In this document: piece by piece, positions 8,944 to 18,351 of the stretch
Layout: each line of letters starts with the position of its first letter
Position numbering within the stretch: the stretch's first letter is position 1
Assembly (NCBI GenBank): GCA_023398495.1
Contig: JAEWSG010000226.1
Coordinates: forward strand, 88,027 to 152,026
Source of the DNA: Bacillota bacterium
GTDB taxonomy: Bacteria > Bacillota > Clostridia > Acetivibrionales > Acetivibrionaceae
Length of the DNA: 64,000 nucleotides
Reading direction: 5' to 3'
Translations under genes and position numbers: made by a program
Notes under the pieces: model-generated
What the model saw: only the letters and a program-made list of their open reading frames with translations
Told to the model about the DNA's origin: nothing
Databases searched by the model: none

Positions 8944-9298
8944 GTTCATTATATTTGTTTGATATTCCTTTGCATTTGGCAACAGGATATTTTTCTTCGT
9001 TTTTCTTTATTTTATTTAACATTGTTTGGTTAAGTTCAATACCAAGATCATTAGATAAAAGCAGGAGATAGGAAATTGTATCTGCAATTTCTTCCTTGAC
9101 TTTTTCCAAGTTTTCGTCTGATGCAAGGTAATTTTTTGTTTCTTCTTCATTTTTCCACTGAAAATGTTCCATGAGTTCTGCGGCTTCAATAGCAATGGAT
9201 ACAGCCAGGTTTTTTGGTGTATGGAACTTTGACCAGTCACGCTCAGACCTGAATTTAATTAGTTTTTCTAATGCTTCGGTCAAGTCTATTTTATTCAT
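8936..9298 (-). CDS. MazG-like nucleotide pyrophosphohydrolase (dCTPase/RS21-C6 type)
   Basis: A 120-residue all-alpha NTP pyrophosphatase. Conserved acidic metal sites are visible: EAAELMEHFQW (ExxE-type motif, about residues 36-46) and EEIADTISYLLLLSNDLG (ExxD). The arrangement WSKFHTPKNLAVSIAIEAAE is typical of the RS21-C6/DCTPP1 subgroup, which hydrolyses dCTP and modified dNTPs. The longer start at 9307 abuts GGAGG directly, whereas the ATG at 9298 is spaced 9 nt from it, so the shorter form is chosen. The C-terminal codons and stop lie inside the repeat element, so the natural C-terminus may have been altered. Confidence 0.8.
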   Translation of the reverse strand: MNKIDLTEALEKLIKFRSERDWSKFHTPKNLAVSIAIEAAELMEHFQWKNEEETKNYLASDENLEKVKEEIADTISYLLLLSNDLGIELNQTMLNKIKKNEEKYPVAKCKGISNKYNELY

Positions 9299-9382
9299 AC
9301 AAGTCATCCTCCAAACTTTTTCTCTTTACAATTATAACCTATGGTTCTATAATATCCAAGAATAATAGCTTATTATAACAAA

Positions 9383-9430
9383 AAAAGCAAAAAAAGAACA
9401 ACCTGTTTGTATATATGTGTTCAGGTTGTT
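9383..9430 (-). terminator. Terminator downstream of the FnIII/SLH gene
   Basis: On the minus strand AACAACCTG (9430-9422) pairs with CAGGTTGTT (9405-9397), followed by CTTTTTTTGC and another T tract. It lies about 100 nt past the stop of the large surface-protein gene. The rest of 9308-9528 shows nothing else. Confidence 0.75.
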
Positions 9431-9528
9431 TTAAAAAGTTTATTAGGGGAGTTAAGTATTACATATAACAGTGTAAGCTTGTTAAAATATATAAAAATTA
9501 TAAATGCAAAGTTATGTGTGACTACTCC

Positions 9529-12500
9529 TTAGTACAGAGTATTATAAAGTATAACAGCCGCTTCAGCTCTGGTAGCGTAATCCTTTGGTGCGAGAGTAGT
9601 ACTGCTCTTGCCGTTGATTATTTTTTCGCCATTTAATATTGCCATGCTTATGAGTGCATAATCTGAAATTCTGTTTTTATCTGAAAACTTGTCAAGTATG
9701 CTTATATTATGGTTTGGAAATGGGTTGCCGGATATTTTCATGGCTCTGGTCAGAATTACAGCCATATCCTCTCGTGTTATAGGTTCATTGGGATAGAAAA
9801 AATTGTTTCCTATACCTGAGACTATACCCATATTTTTAGCGATCAAAACATTTCTATAAAACCAATCCTCGGGTTTTACATCTTCAAAAGTACCGACTGG
9901 GGTTTTGCTGAGTTGCAAACTGGTAACCACAATGCTTATAAATTCTGCCCTGGTTATTCTGTCATCTGGAGAAAAAATATTCTGCTCTATAGACTTACCT
10001 TTAATTATATCTCTTCCTGCGAGATTTTCAATAGCTTTTTTTGCCCAGGGAACAGAATTTAAATCACTAAAAGTTTTTGGTGCATTTGTATAGGTTATTC
10101 CTATATTGGTGTAATAGGTGTATAATGTGCCGTTGTAGGCTTTTACCTTATAATAATATTCTTTTCCTGCGATAAGATTGGTATCTGTATACTTTGTAAC
10201 ATTTGGTTCGGTTCTTGCAATTTCAACAAAATCACTTCCGGACGATTTTCGTTCTATGATAAATCCCTGCTCTCCAGTTGAATTGTCGGACCATTCGAGG
10301 GTTATGACTGATGAAGTTACAGCTTTAGCTATAAGATCGGAGGGTGGTGCCAGGTTTTTAATTGATATCTCGCACTCCTCGCTTATTGAACCAACATAAT
10401 ATGTTTTATTGTATGCTTGTACTCTATATGTATACAAAGTGTCAGATTTAAGGTTTTTAATAGAATAGCTTTTTGAGTTGGGTTTCAGGGTGTCTATTTC
10501 GTACCATGAATCATCGGTATCGGATTTCTGTTCAATTATGAAAGCTGTTTCATCACTGGAATTATCATCCCAAGTCAGAGTTATTTCGGATTGTGATATA
10601 ATAGTTGCTTTTAAATTGGAAGGCGGCATAATTTTGATGCCTTCAACCGTCACTTCCTTGGAATAATCGGAACTGTTTTTTCCGTTAATTGACTTTAATC
10701 TGAAGGTATAGTTTGTCTCGGGTTTTACACCAAAATTATACCATATACATCCGTCCTCGTATATTGGAGTATCAACCTTTATAAAAGCACCGTCACCGGT
10801 TTTTCGTTCAATAAGAAAATATTCAGCTCCGTATGCTGTATCGAGCCATTCTAACTTGATCGAATTTGCAGAATCCCATTTGACTGTTAGATTTTGCGGT
10901 GCTAATAGCTTTGTATGAGCTGATATTCCTGATTCAGTATTGGGATAAGGTTTTGAAAATAAATTATCATCAATGACGCTCTTGACCCTGTAGCAGTATT
11001 CATTGTTAGCAGATAGTGCGATATCGGTATAGCTTGTAAAACCGGCAGGTAAAACACTTACTATTTCCCAGCTTCCACTAGACCCCATTTTTCTTTCTAT
11101 AGCAGTACTATAGCTTGAAGAGTCCGAGTATATCCAGCTAAGCTTTATCTCACTTGTAGAGACTGCGGATGCTGTTAGTGAAGCTGGGGGATCCTTCAGA
11201 AGAGAAGTTGAGACCGGTAGCTCATTTGTATAGGATTCGGCATTGCCAAAGGGGTTATAAGGTATAACTCTGTAAGTGTAAGTGTTTTCAATAGTCAATG
11301 TACCGTCTGCATAGGTGGTAACATTTGCAGGTACGGTTGCTAATTTGGAAAAAGAGCCGTAATCGGTTTTTCTTTCAATTATAAAACCAAGCTCATTATC
11401 TGAATCATCAGTCCAATTTAAGACAACCTTTGTTGCTGAAGTCATATCTGCACTAAGAGAATAAGCAGGAAGGGGTGGTCCGGTGAAGATATAATATTCC
11501 GGACTTTGAGCCGAACTGCTTTTTGAGTTGTATGCAGTGATTCTGTAAGTATAATCCGTTTCAAGTTCAATATTATTGGTGTCGGAGTAGGTTGAGATAT
11601 TTCTGTCCAATATTGCCAGAGTAGAGTAAATTCCCGATTCTTTTTTTCTTTCCACTTTTAAATTGTAATCGTCTCCGGATGGGTTAACCCAGCTTAAGTC
11701 TATTCTGCCCAAACCCACAGGTACGCAATTTAATTTTGAAGGAGCAAAAAGTCTTGTGACAGGGTTTGATATGTTGCTATGCCCCTTCATTGATTCTGTA
11801 TTTATGCTTAAACGGTATCTGAAGGTGCCATCACCGGAGAGTTTATCTGTAGCCTTGGTGCTTCCTGAATTTATTTTGTCGGATATGACCTTCCATGGAC
11901 CCCAGGAATTTTCCAAATATTCCGAACGTTCTAGTACAAAATACTGTATGTTTGAATTATAATCCCAGGAAACAGTGTTAACCCGGTCAATCAGGCTTGC
12001 TGTAATAGTTGGTATTTTTATGGGAGTGATGGTGACAGCTGAGGAATAGCTTGAGGTATGGCCTTTTCCATCACTGGATACAAGTACATATCTGGAACTG
12101 GTATTTTCGCCTAAAGACGGGTCTTGAAAAGTAATTGCGGTTCCGTCATTGTTCAAGGTTGCTATTACACCTTCACCAAGTTTTGTAACAATGGTGGACT
12201 TGACCGCATTCGAATTGTTTGCCCAGGTTAGCGTTACGGAATTATTGTTTAGGTCAATAAATGACGATGCAATAGAAGGTGCTTTCATTTGTGCTGTTGC
12301 AGCACTACCGTTAACAGTTTGAATTGCAGTGCCTTTTGAATTTACAGCAGTAATTTTGTAGGAATAGGTGGTTTGAGGTATCAGATCTGTATCTTGATAG
12401 CTGAGGAAGTTTCTTTCCTTATCGACATCTATGCTTGCTATCAGGACATTGTCTCTAGATACTTTGTAATATACGGAGTCTGTAACGGAAGACCAATTCA

Positions 12501-12654
12501 GGTTGATCTGTGTATCGGAGTGTGCAATGGAATTGGTTATGCTAAGTGTAAATGCAGCTTTTGCTGTAATACATACAGTCATGAGTGCTGCTATACCTAT
12601 AAATAATAGCATTGAAAATTTTATAAATTTGTATTTATTAACCTTGTTATCCAT
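9529..12654 (-). CDS. Secreted S-layer-anchored protein with about nine fibronectin type III repeats and three SLH domains
   Basis: 1041 residues. A signal peptide (about residues 13-34, SMLLFIGIAALMTVCITAKA) is followed by about nine FnIII-like units of 85-95 residues. They recur as APSxLxxxxxSxxxIxLxWxD..., ...FIIERKxxxxxF..., and TYxYRVxAYN. Three SLH repeats close the protein: FSDLNSVPWAKKAIENLAGRD, FEDVKPEDWFYRNVLIAKNMG, and FSDKNRISDYALISMAILNGE. SLH domains bind pyruvylated secondary cell-wall polymer, so the FnIII array is displayed on the surface. No catalytic domain is recognisable; a spacer, adhesin or substrate-binding role is possible. It is monocistronic, with a terminator at 9383. 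Confidence 0.88.
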   Translation of the reverse strand: MDNKVNKYKFIKFSMLLFIGIAALMTVCITAKAAFTLSITNSIAHSDTQINLNWSSVTDSVYYKVSRDNVLIASIDVDKERNFLSYQDTDLIPQTTYSYKITAVNSKGTAIQTVNGSAATAQMKAPSIASSFIDLNNNSVTLTWANNSNAVKSTIVTKLGEGVIATLNNDGTAITFQDPSLGENTSSRYVLVSSDGKGHTSSYSSAVTITPIKIPTITASLIDRVNTVSWDYNSNIQYFVLERSEYLENSWGPWKVISDKINSGSTKATDKLSGDGTFRYRLSINTESMKGHSNISNPVTRLFAPSKLNCVPVGLGRIDLSWVNPSGDDYNLKVERKKESGIYSTLAILDRNISTYSDTNNIELETDYTYRITAYNSKSSSAQSPEYYIFTGPPLPAYSLSADMTSATKVVLNWTDDSDNELGFIIERKTDYGSFSKLATVPANVTTYADGTLTIENTYTYRVIPYNPFGNAESYTNELPVSTSLLKDPPASLTASAVSTSEIKLSWIYSDSSSYSTAIERKMGSSGSWEIVSVLPAGFTSYTDIALSANNEYCYRVKSVIDDNLFSKPYPNTESGISAHTKLLAPQNLTVKWDSANSIKLEWLDTAYGAEYFLIERKTGDGAFIKVDTPIYEDGCIWYNFGVKPETNYTFRLKSINGKNSSDYSKEVTVEGIKIMPPSNLKATIISQSEITLTWDDNSSDETAFIIEQKSDTDDSWYEIDTLKPNSKSYSIKNLKSDTLYTYRVQAYNKTYYVGSISEECEISIKNLAPPSDLIAKAVTSSVITLEWSDNSTGEQGFIIERKSSGSDFVEIARTEPNVTKYTDTNLIAGKEYYYKVKAYNGTLYTYYTNIGITYTNAPKTFSDLNSVPWAKKAIENLAGRDIIKGKSIEQNIFSPDDRITRAEFISIVVTSLQLSKTPVGTFEDVKPEDWFYRNVLIAKNMGIVSGIGNNFFYPNEPITREDMAVILTRAMKISGNPFPNHNISILDKFSDKNRISDYALISMAILNGEKIINGKSSTTLAPKDYATRAEAAVILYNTLY

Positions 12655-12783
12655 ACCTATCCCTCACAACAAAAGGTAGATTTATTGTACAAAAGTCTAT
12701 ATAACAAAACGAACTCTATAACAATTTTATCGAAATAAACGAGCTAAAAGTTAATGTTATAATGGATGGATTAATATACATAA

Positions 12784-12835
12784 AAAAACTATGTTTTAGG
12801 TTCTTTTTGTTAAAATCTCCCAAGACATAGTTTTT
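12784..12835 (-). terminator. Terminator of nfnAB
   Basis: AAAAACTATGT (12784-12794) and ACATAGTTTTT (12825-12835) form an 11-bp stem. On the minus strand it is followed by a run of seven T, 20 nt beyond the nfnB stop. The structure is nearly symmetric and could work in both directions. Confidence 0.75.
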
Positions 12836-12854
12836 CGTTATCCCTTAGTGTACG

Positions 12855-14252
12855 TTATCTATATTTGTTTGTGATATACTCATCAATTGCTTTTGCTGCT
12901 TTTTTACCTGCACCCATAGCCAGAATGACAGTTGCTGCACCAGTTACGGCATCTCCACCGGCAAAAACACCGATTTTACTCGTTGCACCAGTTTCTTCAT
13001 GTGCAACTATTCCGCCCCACTTCTGGGTAGCAAGACCAGGGGTTGTAGAAGTTATAAGGGGATTGGGACTTTGGCCAATAGCTATTACTACAGTTTCGAC
13101 TTCCAGAATGTGCTCAGAACCTTTTTTAGCTACGGGTCTTCTTCTGCCGGAGGCATCAGGTTCACCAAGCTCCATTTCAATACACTCCATACCCTTAACC
13201 CATCCATCTTCTGTTCCGATAATTTTTGTAGGGTTGGTGAGAAGTTTGAAAACTATACCCTCTTCCTTTGCATGATGGACTTCTTCAAGTCTCGCAGGCA
13301 TTTCAGACTCTGAACGTCTGTAGACTATATATACGTTTTCGGCTCCAAGTCTTTTAGCACTTCTTGCAGCATCCATAGCAACATTACCCCCACCTACAAC
13401 AGCCACCGATTTCCCCACCCTGACAGGTGTATCACAATTAGGGAATTGGTACGCTTTCATAAGGTTTATCCTTGTAAGGAATTCGTTAGCCGAGTATACA
13501 CCGTTGAGATTTTCGCCTTCTATGTTCATAAAGCTTGGAAGGCCAGCACCTGAGCCGATAAATATAGCTTCATAGCCTTCTTCCATAAGCTTGTCGAGAG
13601 TAAACACCTTACCGATAACCATATTTGTTTTTATTTCAACACCAAGCTTTTTAACAGTTTCAATTTCTTTTTGTACTAAAGATTTTGGAAGCCTGAATTC
13701 GGGAATCCCGTACATCAATACACCACCAGGTGTGTGAAAGGCTTCGAATATTGTAACGTCATATCCCATTTTTGCAAGGTCGCCTGCACAGCTTACTCCA
13801 GCAGGACCAGAACCCACAATGGCAACTTTTTTATTGAGTTTTTGAATTTTTACCTCTTGTGAACCTTTATTTGCCATGTACCAGTCGGCGGTAAACCTTT
13901 CAAGTCTTCCAATTCCGACAGGTTCTCCTTTTTTTGCACGTACACATAGCTGCTCGCACTGGCTTTCCTGAGGACAGACCCGGCCGCAAATAGCAGGAAG
14001 GCTGTTGGTTTCTTTGATTTTTTCATATGCTTCTGCAAATTTACCTTCTGCCACAAGTTTTATAAACTCAGGTATCTGTACATTTACCGGGCAGCCTTCA
14101 ACACATGGTTTGTGCTTACATTGAAGACATCTTTGGGCTTCTTCTTTTGCCATATCTTCAGTATATCCCAAGGCTACTTCAAGAAAATTCTTATTTCGTA
14201 CATCAGGATTCTGCTCGGGCATTGAAACTTTTTTTGGAGACATATTAGGCAT
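12855..14252 (-). CDS. nfnB: NADH-dependent ferredoxin:NADP+ oxidoreductase, large subunit NfnB (annotated elsewhere as homotetrameric glutamate synthase small chain, GltA)
   Basis: 465 residues. An N-terminal Fe-S region contains CLQCKHKPCVEGCPV and CGRVCPQESQCE. An FAD site follows (VAIVGSGPAGVSCAGDLAKMG), then an NADP(H) site (VAVVGGGNVAMDAARSAKRLGA) and the closing FAD motif GVFAGGDAVTGAATVILAMGAGKKAA. Paired with NfnA it performs electron-bifurcating transfer between NADH, ferredoxin and NADPH, important for NADPH supply in cellulolytic clostridia. The start at 14252 is chosen over 14288 because GGGGTG precedes it by 6 nt; it then overlaps nfnA by 8 nt. A true glutamate synthase would need a large GltB subunit, which is absent here. 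Confidence 0.85.
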   Translation of the reverse strand: MPNMSPKKVSMPEQNPDVRNKNFLEVALGYTEDMAKEEAQRCLQCKHKPCVEGCPVNVQIPEFIKLVAEGKFAEAYEKIKETNSLPAICGRVCPQESQCEQLCVRAKKGEPVGIGRLERFTADWYMANKGSQEVKIQKLNKKVAIVGSGPAGVSCAGDLAKMGYDVTIFEAFHTPGGVLMYGIPEFRLPKSLVQKEIETVKKLGVEIKTNMVIGKVFTLDKLMEEGYEAIFIGSGAGLPSFMNIEGENLNGVYSANEFLTRINLMKAYQFPNCDTPVRVGKSVAVVGGGNVAMDAARSAKRLGAENVYIVYRRSESEMPARLEEVHHAKEEGIVFKLLTNPTKIIGTEDGWVKGMECIEMELGEPDASGRRRPVAKKGSEHILEVETVVIAIGQSPNPLITSTTPGLATQKWGGIVAHEETGATSKIGVFAGGDAVTGAATVILAMGAGKKAAKAIDEYITNKYR

Positions 14253-15090
14253 TATTAACACCCCGCATTCTACATTCATGTTTATCAAGTGAATCCTTTT
14301 CTTCTTTTTTATACATCAGCTGCCTTCTCATAGCTTGGTCAAAATCAACTTCATGGCCGTCAAAGTCAGGCCCGTCAACACAGGCAAATTTTGTTTTGCC
14401 TCCTACGGTTACCCGGCATCCTCCACACATTCCTGTCCCGTCAATCATTACAGGATTCATACTTACTATAGTTTTTATACCGTATTGTTTTGTAAGATTG
14501 CTAACTACCTTCATCATAATAAGCGGGCCAATAGCAATTACCATATCATATTTATTTCCTTCTTCTATAAGTCTTTTTAATACATCTGTTACAAAACCTT
14601 TATTTCCATTTGAACCGTCATCGGTGGTTATAAAAACCCTACTGCTTACCGACTTTAATTCTTCTTCAAGGATTATAAGCTCCTTGTTTCTGAAACCTGC
14701 TATAGTGTCAACTTCTGCACCTAAACTGTGAAGCTTTTTTGCCTGAGGAAATGCAATTGCTGTTCCGAGACCGCCTCCAATAACTGCTGCCTTCTTTACG
14801 CCATCGAGGTGTGACGCAACTCCTAAAGGACCTACAAAATCAAGTAATGTGTCTCCTGCTTCTAAAGAGCCAAGAAGTCTGGTGGTTTTGCCAACTTCCT
14901 GAAATATAATAGTAATGGTGCCTTTTTCCCTATTGTAATCTGCTATGGTTAAAGGAATTCTTTCTCCTTCGTCACATACTCTTAGGATAATAAACTGTCC
15001 GGGTTCTGCTTTTTTTGCAACTAAAGGGGCTTCAACTTCCAATAGTTTAACGGAAGGGTTTAATGTTTGTTTCCTGATTATCCTGAACAT
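14245..15090 (-). CDS. nfnA: Ferredoxin:NADP+ oxidoreductase small subunit NfnA
   Basis: 281 residues related to ferredoxin-NADP reductase and the PyrK electron-transfer subunit. The FAD-binding segment is PGQFIILRVCDEGERIPLTIADYN, the NAD site begins AAVIGGGLGTAIAFPQAK, and the C-terminal [2Fe-2S] cysteines are in GTGMCGGCRVTVGGKTKFACVDGPDFDGHEVDFD. It forms the heterodimer with NfnB encoded by the overlapping next gene. A canonical AAGGAGG site precedes ATG by about 7 nt. Confidence 0.87.
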   Translation of the reverse strand: MFRIIRKQTLNPSVKLLEVEAPLVAKKAEPGQFIILRVCDEGERIPLTIADYNREKGTITIIFQEVGKTTRLLGSLEAGDTLLDFVGPLGVASHLDGVKKAAVIGGGLGTAIAFPQAKKLHSLGAEVDTIAGFRNKELIILEEELKSVSSRVFITTDDGSNGNKGFVTDVLKRLIEEGNKYDMVIAIGPLIMMKVVSNLTKQYGIKTIVSMNPVMIDGTGMCGGCRVTVGGKTKFACVDGPDFDGHEVDFDQAMRRQLMYKKEEKDSLDKHECRMRGVNNA

Positions 15091-15698
15091 CTTTGAACCT
15101 CCTTCTAAAAGACGCTTTATTTGCTTTATTCATTTTATCACGTTTTTCTATATTGTTTAAGTGATATTTGTAATAATTGTATAGGGAAATTTTAGATCAT
15201 TAGATTTGTATTGTATCTTTAACTATGGAGAACGTAAAAAATGAAAGTCGTTTTTGCACAACCTTGCATAATTGTTGATGGAAGTAAAATGCAAAAAAAC
15301 AAAATGTGACGATTAAAGCCTTGTAGCACATGCGATTTGACTTTTGCAGGCTTGAGGGGTTTGGCTTGCATTCGAATTATTTTTGATTAACTCTTGCAAT
15401 TTTTATATGAATTTGATATAATTCGATTGATTTAATATCTTACATTATTCTTTAATAATCCCCAAACAATAATTTTGGGGTATACAACGTAGTATGCCGT
15501 ATATGACATACGATGATGTGTGTTGCTTTTGCCTGCATAAAGGCAGGCTTAAATTACATAGATAAGCAAGTTTAAAGTAGCTAGGGTTTTGTTATATTTG
15601 CCAGGATTTTTTTGCTATTGCTGTAAATAATATTAAAAGTAATTTGCCTAAAAAGCGATTGCCCATATATGATTATTATTTTTTAGGAGGGTTTTTAA
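15091..15698 (+). promoter_or_regulatory. 608-nt intergenic leader of gdhA with hairpins
   Basis: No gene is seen here. Two palindromes lie in the half next to gdhA: CCCCAAA/TTTGGGG (15460-15480) and GCCTGC/GCAGGC (15531-15548), about 220 and 150 nt before the start codon. Neither is followed by a T tract, so they look like leader structures or operators rather than terminators. I could not match the region to a known riboswitch. It also holds the divergent promoter of nfnAB, which I cannot place exactly. Confidence 0.4.
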
Positions 15699-17039
15699 AT
15701 GAAAATACTTGCTGGTGTTATGGAGAGAGTTGTAAAGAGGAATCCTAACGAGCTGGAATTTCATCAAGCTGTTAGGGAAGTATTGGAATCATTGGAGCCG
15801 GTTGCTGAAAAGCACCCTGAATGGGTTAAAGGTGGAGTTTTCGAAAGAATAGTTGAGCCAGAAAGACAAATCATTTTCAGAGTACCATGGGTAGATGATA
15901 ATGGTGTTGTTCAGGTAAACAGAGGTTTCAGAGTACAGTTTAACAGTGCTATCGGACCTTACAAAGGTGGTTTGAGATTCCATCCATCAGTCTATGTTGG
16001 TATAATCAAGTTCTTGGGTTTTGAACAAATCCTGAAAAACTCATTAACAGGATTGCCTATGGGCGGAGGTAAAGGTGGAAGTGATTTTGATCCTAAAGGA
16101 AAATCAGACGGAGAAATAATGAGATTCTGCCAGAGTTTTATGTTTGAATTGGCTAAACATATAGGCGAAAACACTGACGTGCCTGCAGGTGATATCGGTG
16201 TTGGTGGACGCGAAATCGGATACATGTTCGGTATGTACAAGAAGATTAAGAATGATTTCACAGGAGTATTGACAGGTAAGGGATTAAACTGGGGCGGAAG
16301 TCTTGCAAGAACTGAAGCTACAGGTTATGGTCTCTGCTACTTTATGGATGAAGCAATGAAAGATATAAAAGGAAAATCTTTCAGCGGTGCTACAGTTGTT
16401 ATTTCCGGTTCCGGTAACGTTGCTATATATGCAACTCAAAAGGTTCACGAATTAGGCGGTAAAGTTGTTGCATTAAGTGATTCCAACGGATATATTTATG
16501 ATCCGGACGGAATTAAACTTGACACTGTTCAACAGATTAAAGAAGTTGAAAGAAAGAGAATCAGCGAATACGTTAAACATCATCCAAATGCAAAATACAC
16601 AGAAGGATGTTCAGGTATCTGGACTATCAAATGTGATATAGCTCTTCCATGTGCGACACAAAATGAACTTGACGAAGCTGGTGCAAAGGCTCTTGTTGCT
16701 AACGGATGTTTTGCAGTAGGAGAAGGTGCTAACATGCCTTCAACTCCAGAAGCTATAGAAGTGTTCTTAAAGAATGGTGTAGTATTTGGTCCTGCTAAAG
16801 CTGCAAATGCAGGTGGAGTTGCTACTTCAGGTCTTGAAATGTCACAGAACAGCATGAGATATTCATGGACTTTTGAAGAAGTTGATGCAAAACTTAAAGA
16901 TATCATGGTTAATATCTATAAGAATGCAAGTAAGGCTGCTAAAGAATATGGACAGGAAAACAACCTGGTTGTAGGTGCAAACGTAGCTGGTTTCTTAAAA
17001 GTTGCTGATGCAATGTATGCTCAAGGTGTAGCATACTAA
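15699..17039 (+). CDS. gdhA: NADP-type glutamate dehydrogenase
   Basis: 446 residues, the normal length of hexameric bacterial GDH. It reductively aminates 2-oxoglutarate with ammonium. Visible are the substrate-binding GLPMGGGKGGSDFDPKGKSDGE with Lys125, PAGDIGVGGREIGYMFGMYKK, and the dinucleotide fold GATVVISGSGNVAIYATQKVHELGGKVV. A strong AGGAGGG site and G/A-rich, highly regular codon choice suggest high expression. It stands alone with its own leader and terminator, divergent from nfnAB; both concern NADPH and nitrogen metabolism. Confidence 0.95.
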   Translation: MKILAGVMERVVKRNPNELEFHQAVREVLESLEPVAEKHPEWVKGGVFERIVEPERQIIFRVPWVDDNGVVQVNRGFRVQFNSAIGPYKGGLRFHPSVYVGIIKFLGFEQILKNSLTGLPMGGGKGGSDFDPKGKSDGEIMRFCQSFMFELAKHIGENTDVPAGDIGVGGREIGYMFGMYKKIKNDFTGVLTGKGLNWGGSLARTEATGYGLCYFMDEAMKDIKGKSFSGATVVISGSGNVAIYATQKVHELGGKVVALSDSNGYIYDPDGIKLDTVQQIKEVERKRISEYVKHHPNAKYTEGCSGIWTIKCDIALPCATQNELDEAGAKALVANGCFAVGEGANMPSTPEAIEVFLKNGVVFGPAKAANAGGVATSGLEMSQNSMRYSWTFEEVDAKLKDIMVNIYKNASKAAKEYGQENNLVVGANVAGFLKVADAMYAQGVAY

Positions 17040-17053
17040 TTTAAGCTTTTGTG

Positions 17054-17098
17054 AAGGCGTGGCTCATTTAAAAGCTGCGCCTTTTATTACTTTTTTTG
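17054..17098 (+). terminator. gdhA terminator
   Basis: An 11-bp stem (AAGGCGTGGCT with AGCTGCGCCTT, two G-T wobbles), 8-nt loop, then TTATTACTTTTTTT. Confidence 0.85.
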
Positions 17099-17102
17099 GG
17101 GA

Positions 17103-17131
17103 TTGACAAGTTGAGGTATATGGACTATAAT
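17103..17131 (+). promoter_or_regulatory. Consensus sigma-A promoter of tRNA-Arg
   Basis: TTGACA at 17103-17108, exactly 17 nt spacer, TATAAT at 17126-17131, 20 nt before the mature tRNA 5' end. Confidence 0.88.
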
Positions 17132-17151
17132 ATAATTCCGTTGGTAAATAT

Positions 17152-17228
17152 GTGCCCATAGCTCAGCAGGATAGAGCGTCGGTTTCCTAAACCGCAGGCC
17201 GGAGGTTCGAATCCTCTTGGGCACACCA
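17152..17228 (+). tRNA. tRNA-Arg (anticodon CCT)
   Basis: Cloverleaf readable by eye: acceptor GTGCCCA/TGGGCAC, D arm GCTC...GAGC, anticodon loop TTCCTAA giving CCT (reads AGG), T arm with GGTTCGAATC, and encoded CCA at 17226-17228. It is followed directly by a terminator. Confidence 0.95.
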
Positions 17229-17232
17229 AAAA

Positions 17233-17263
17233 CCCCAGTATTTTTAAGGTGCTGGGGTTTTTA
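17233..17263 (+). terminator. Terminator after tRNA-Arg
   Basis: CCCCAG/CTGGGG stem (17233-17238 with 17252-17257), 13-nt loop, then TTTTTATTTG. The remaining 17264-17457 is AT-rich with no gene. Confidence 0.85.
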
Positions 17264-17457
17264 TTTGTTCTTGTATGTTGACCAAAGTGGGCAACGCTTG
17301 ATCAACACAAATATAAAGAAATTTTAATTTCTATGTTTACTTTTTAATTTATTTGTATATAACATAAGTGAGCAATTTTATTGTTCATTTTGTTGCCCCT
17401 AAGCCTTATGCTTTTTTGATAACCTGTTTTCGGTAATTTCAGTATCTTTTATATAGA

Positions 17458-18285
17458 TTAGCTCACTCTGAATATTGTTCTTTCTACACTACCTGCTATC
17501 AAATCTTTAATTCTATATTTGGAATGACCTATTATAACGGTTGTACCGTTTTTAATTGGTTCAGAAATATATTCTAATTTTGCTTTCATACCATTTGCAC
17601 CTTTTCTGCTCGCCCCTATACAGCACTTTTTTAACTCATTAATACTATCTAATAATTCATATACGTTTTTGCCTGCTACTTCTTTTATTAACGAATTATT
17701 ATCTTGTGGCTCTTCAAGCAATCCTACAGATGAAGTCAGAATTACTAAATATTTTGATTTTACAAGTGCGGCTATTTCTGAAGCAGTTTCGTCATTATCG
17801 ATACATTCAACAACCTTTTCTTGGTGCTGGCGTAAATTATATAATTCCATTTTTCTTGTTTCATCATTACTAACAGAGTCATTATAATTAATAATAGGAA
17901 TTGCATTTTGTTTTACACTATCAAGCAATAATCTTTTGATGAAGTTACATTTTTCAGGTTCATTAAAATGTTGGTGTTCTACTAATACTTGTCGTACTGA
18001 ATATGCTGGATTAACAAACCTTCGATAATTTTCCATAACAATACTCTGTCCTTGAGCAGCATAACATGCATTTACTTCTTCAGTATTAGAATTATCAATT
18101 TCCTTACCACCATTTCTTCTTAGATAATCAAGACGCCCAATCTCAACTGCACCTGAGCTAATCCATATAAACCCCGGAACCAACTCTGCTCCAACTCTGC
18201 TAAAAACATTATAATCTATATCATATTCATCACGCCTAATCAAAGCCATAGAGCCAATCTTACCAACTAATTCACAATCAAACAT
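17458..18285 (-). CDS. Amino-acid kinase family protein, glutamate 5-kinase-like without PUA domain
   Basis: 275 residues matching the amino-acid kinase fold of ProB: IWISSGAVEIGR, then RQVLVEH, NAIPIINYNDSVS, and DNDETASEIAALVKSKYLVILTSSVGLL. The N-terminal phosphate-binding Lys-x-Gly segment is present only in a degenerate form (VGKIGSMALI). The C-terminal PUA domain of most bacterial ProB proteins is absent, and no proA or proC is adjacent. It may phosphorylate a different carboxylate or be regulatory. The family is clear; the substrate is not. Confidence 0.65.
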   Translation of the reverse strand: MFDCELVGKIGSMALIRRDEYDIDYNVFSRVGAELVPGFIWISSGAVEIGRLDYLRRNGGKEIDNSNTEEVNACYAAQGQSIVMENYRRFVNPAYSVRQVLVEHQHFNEPEKCNFIKRLLLDSVKQNAIPIINYNDSVSNDETRKMELYNLRQHQEKVVECIDNDETASEIAALVKSKYLVILTSSVGLLEEPQDNNSLIKEVAGKNVYELLDSINELKKCCIGASRKGANGMKAKLEYISEPIKNGTTVIIGHSKYRIKDLIAGSVERTIFRVS

Positions 18286-18351
18286 ATGACCCCTCCAAAG
18301 TAAAACTCACATATAAATAAATTTAGTGCTACTGCACAATTTCAAACTGTT

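Noticed and set aside
12855..14252. Glutamate synthase small subunit
   Set aside because: The protein is of the GltA-like family, but no large subunit is present and the overlapping gene is an NfnA-type subunit; NfnB is the better name.
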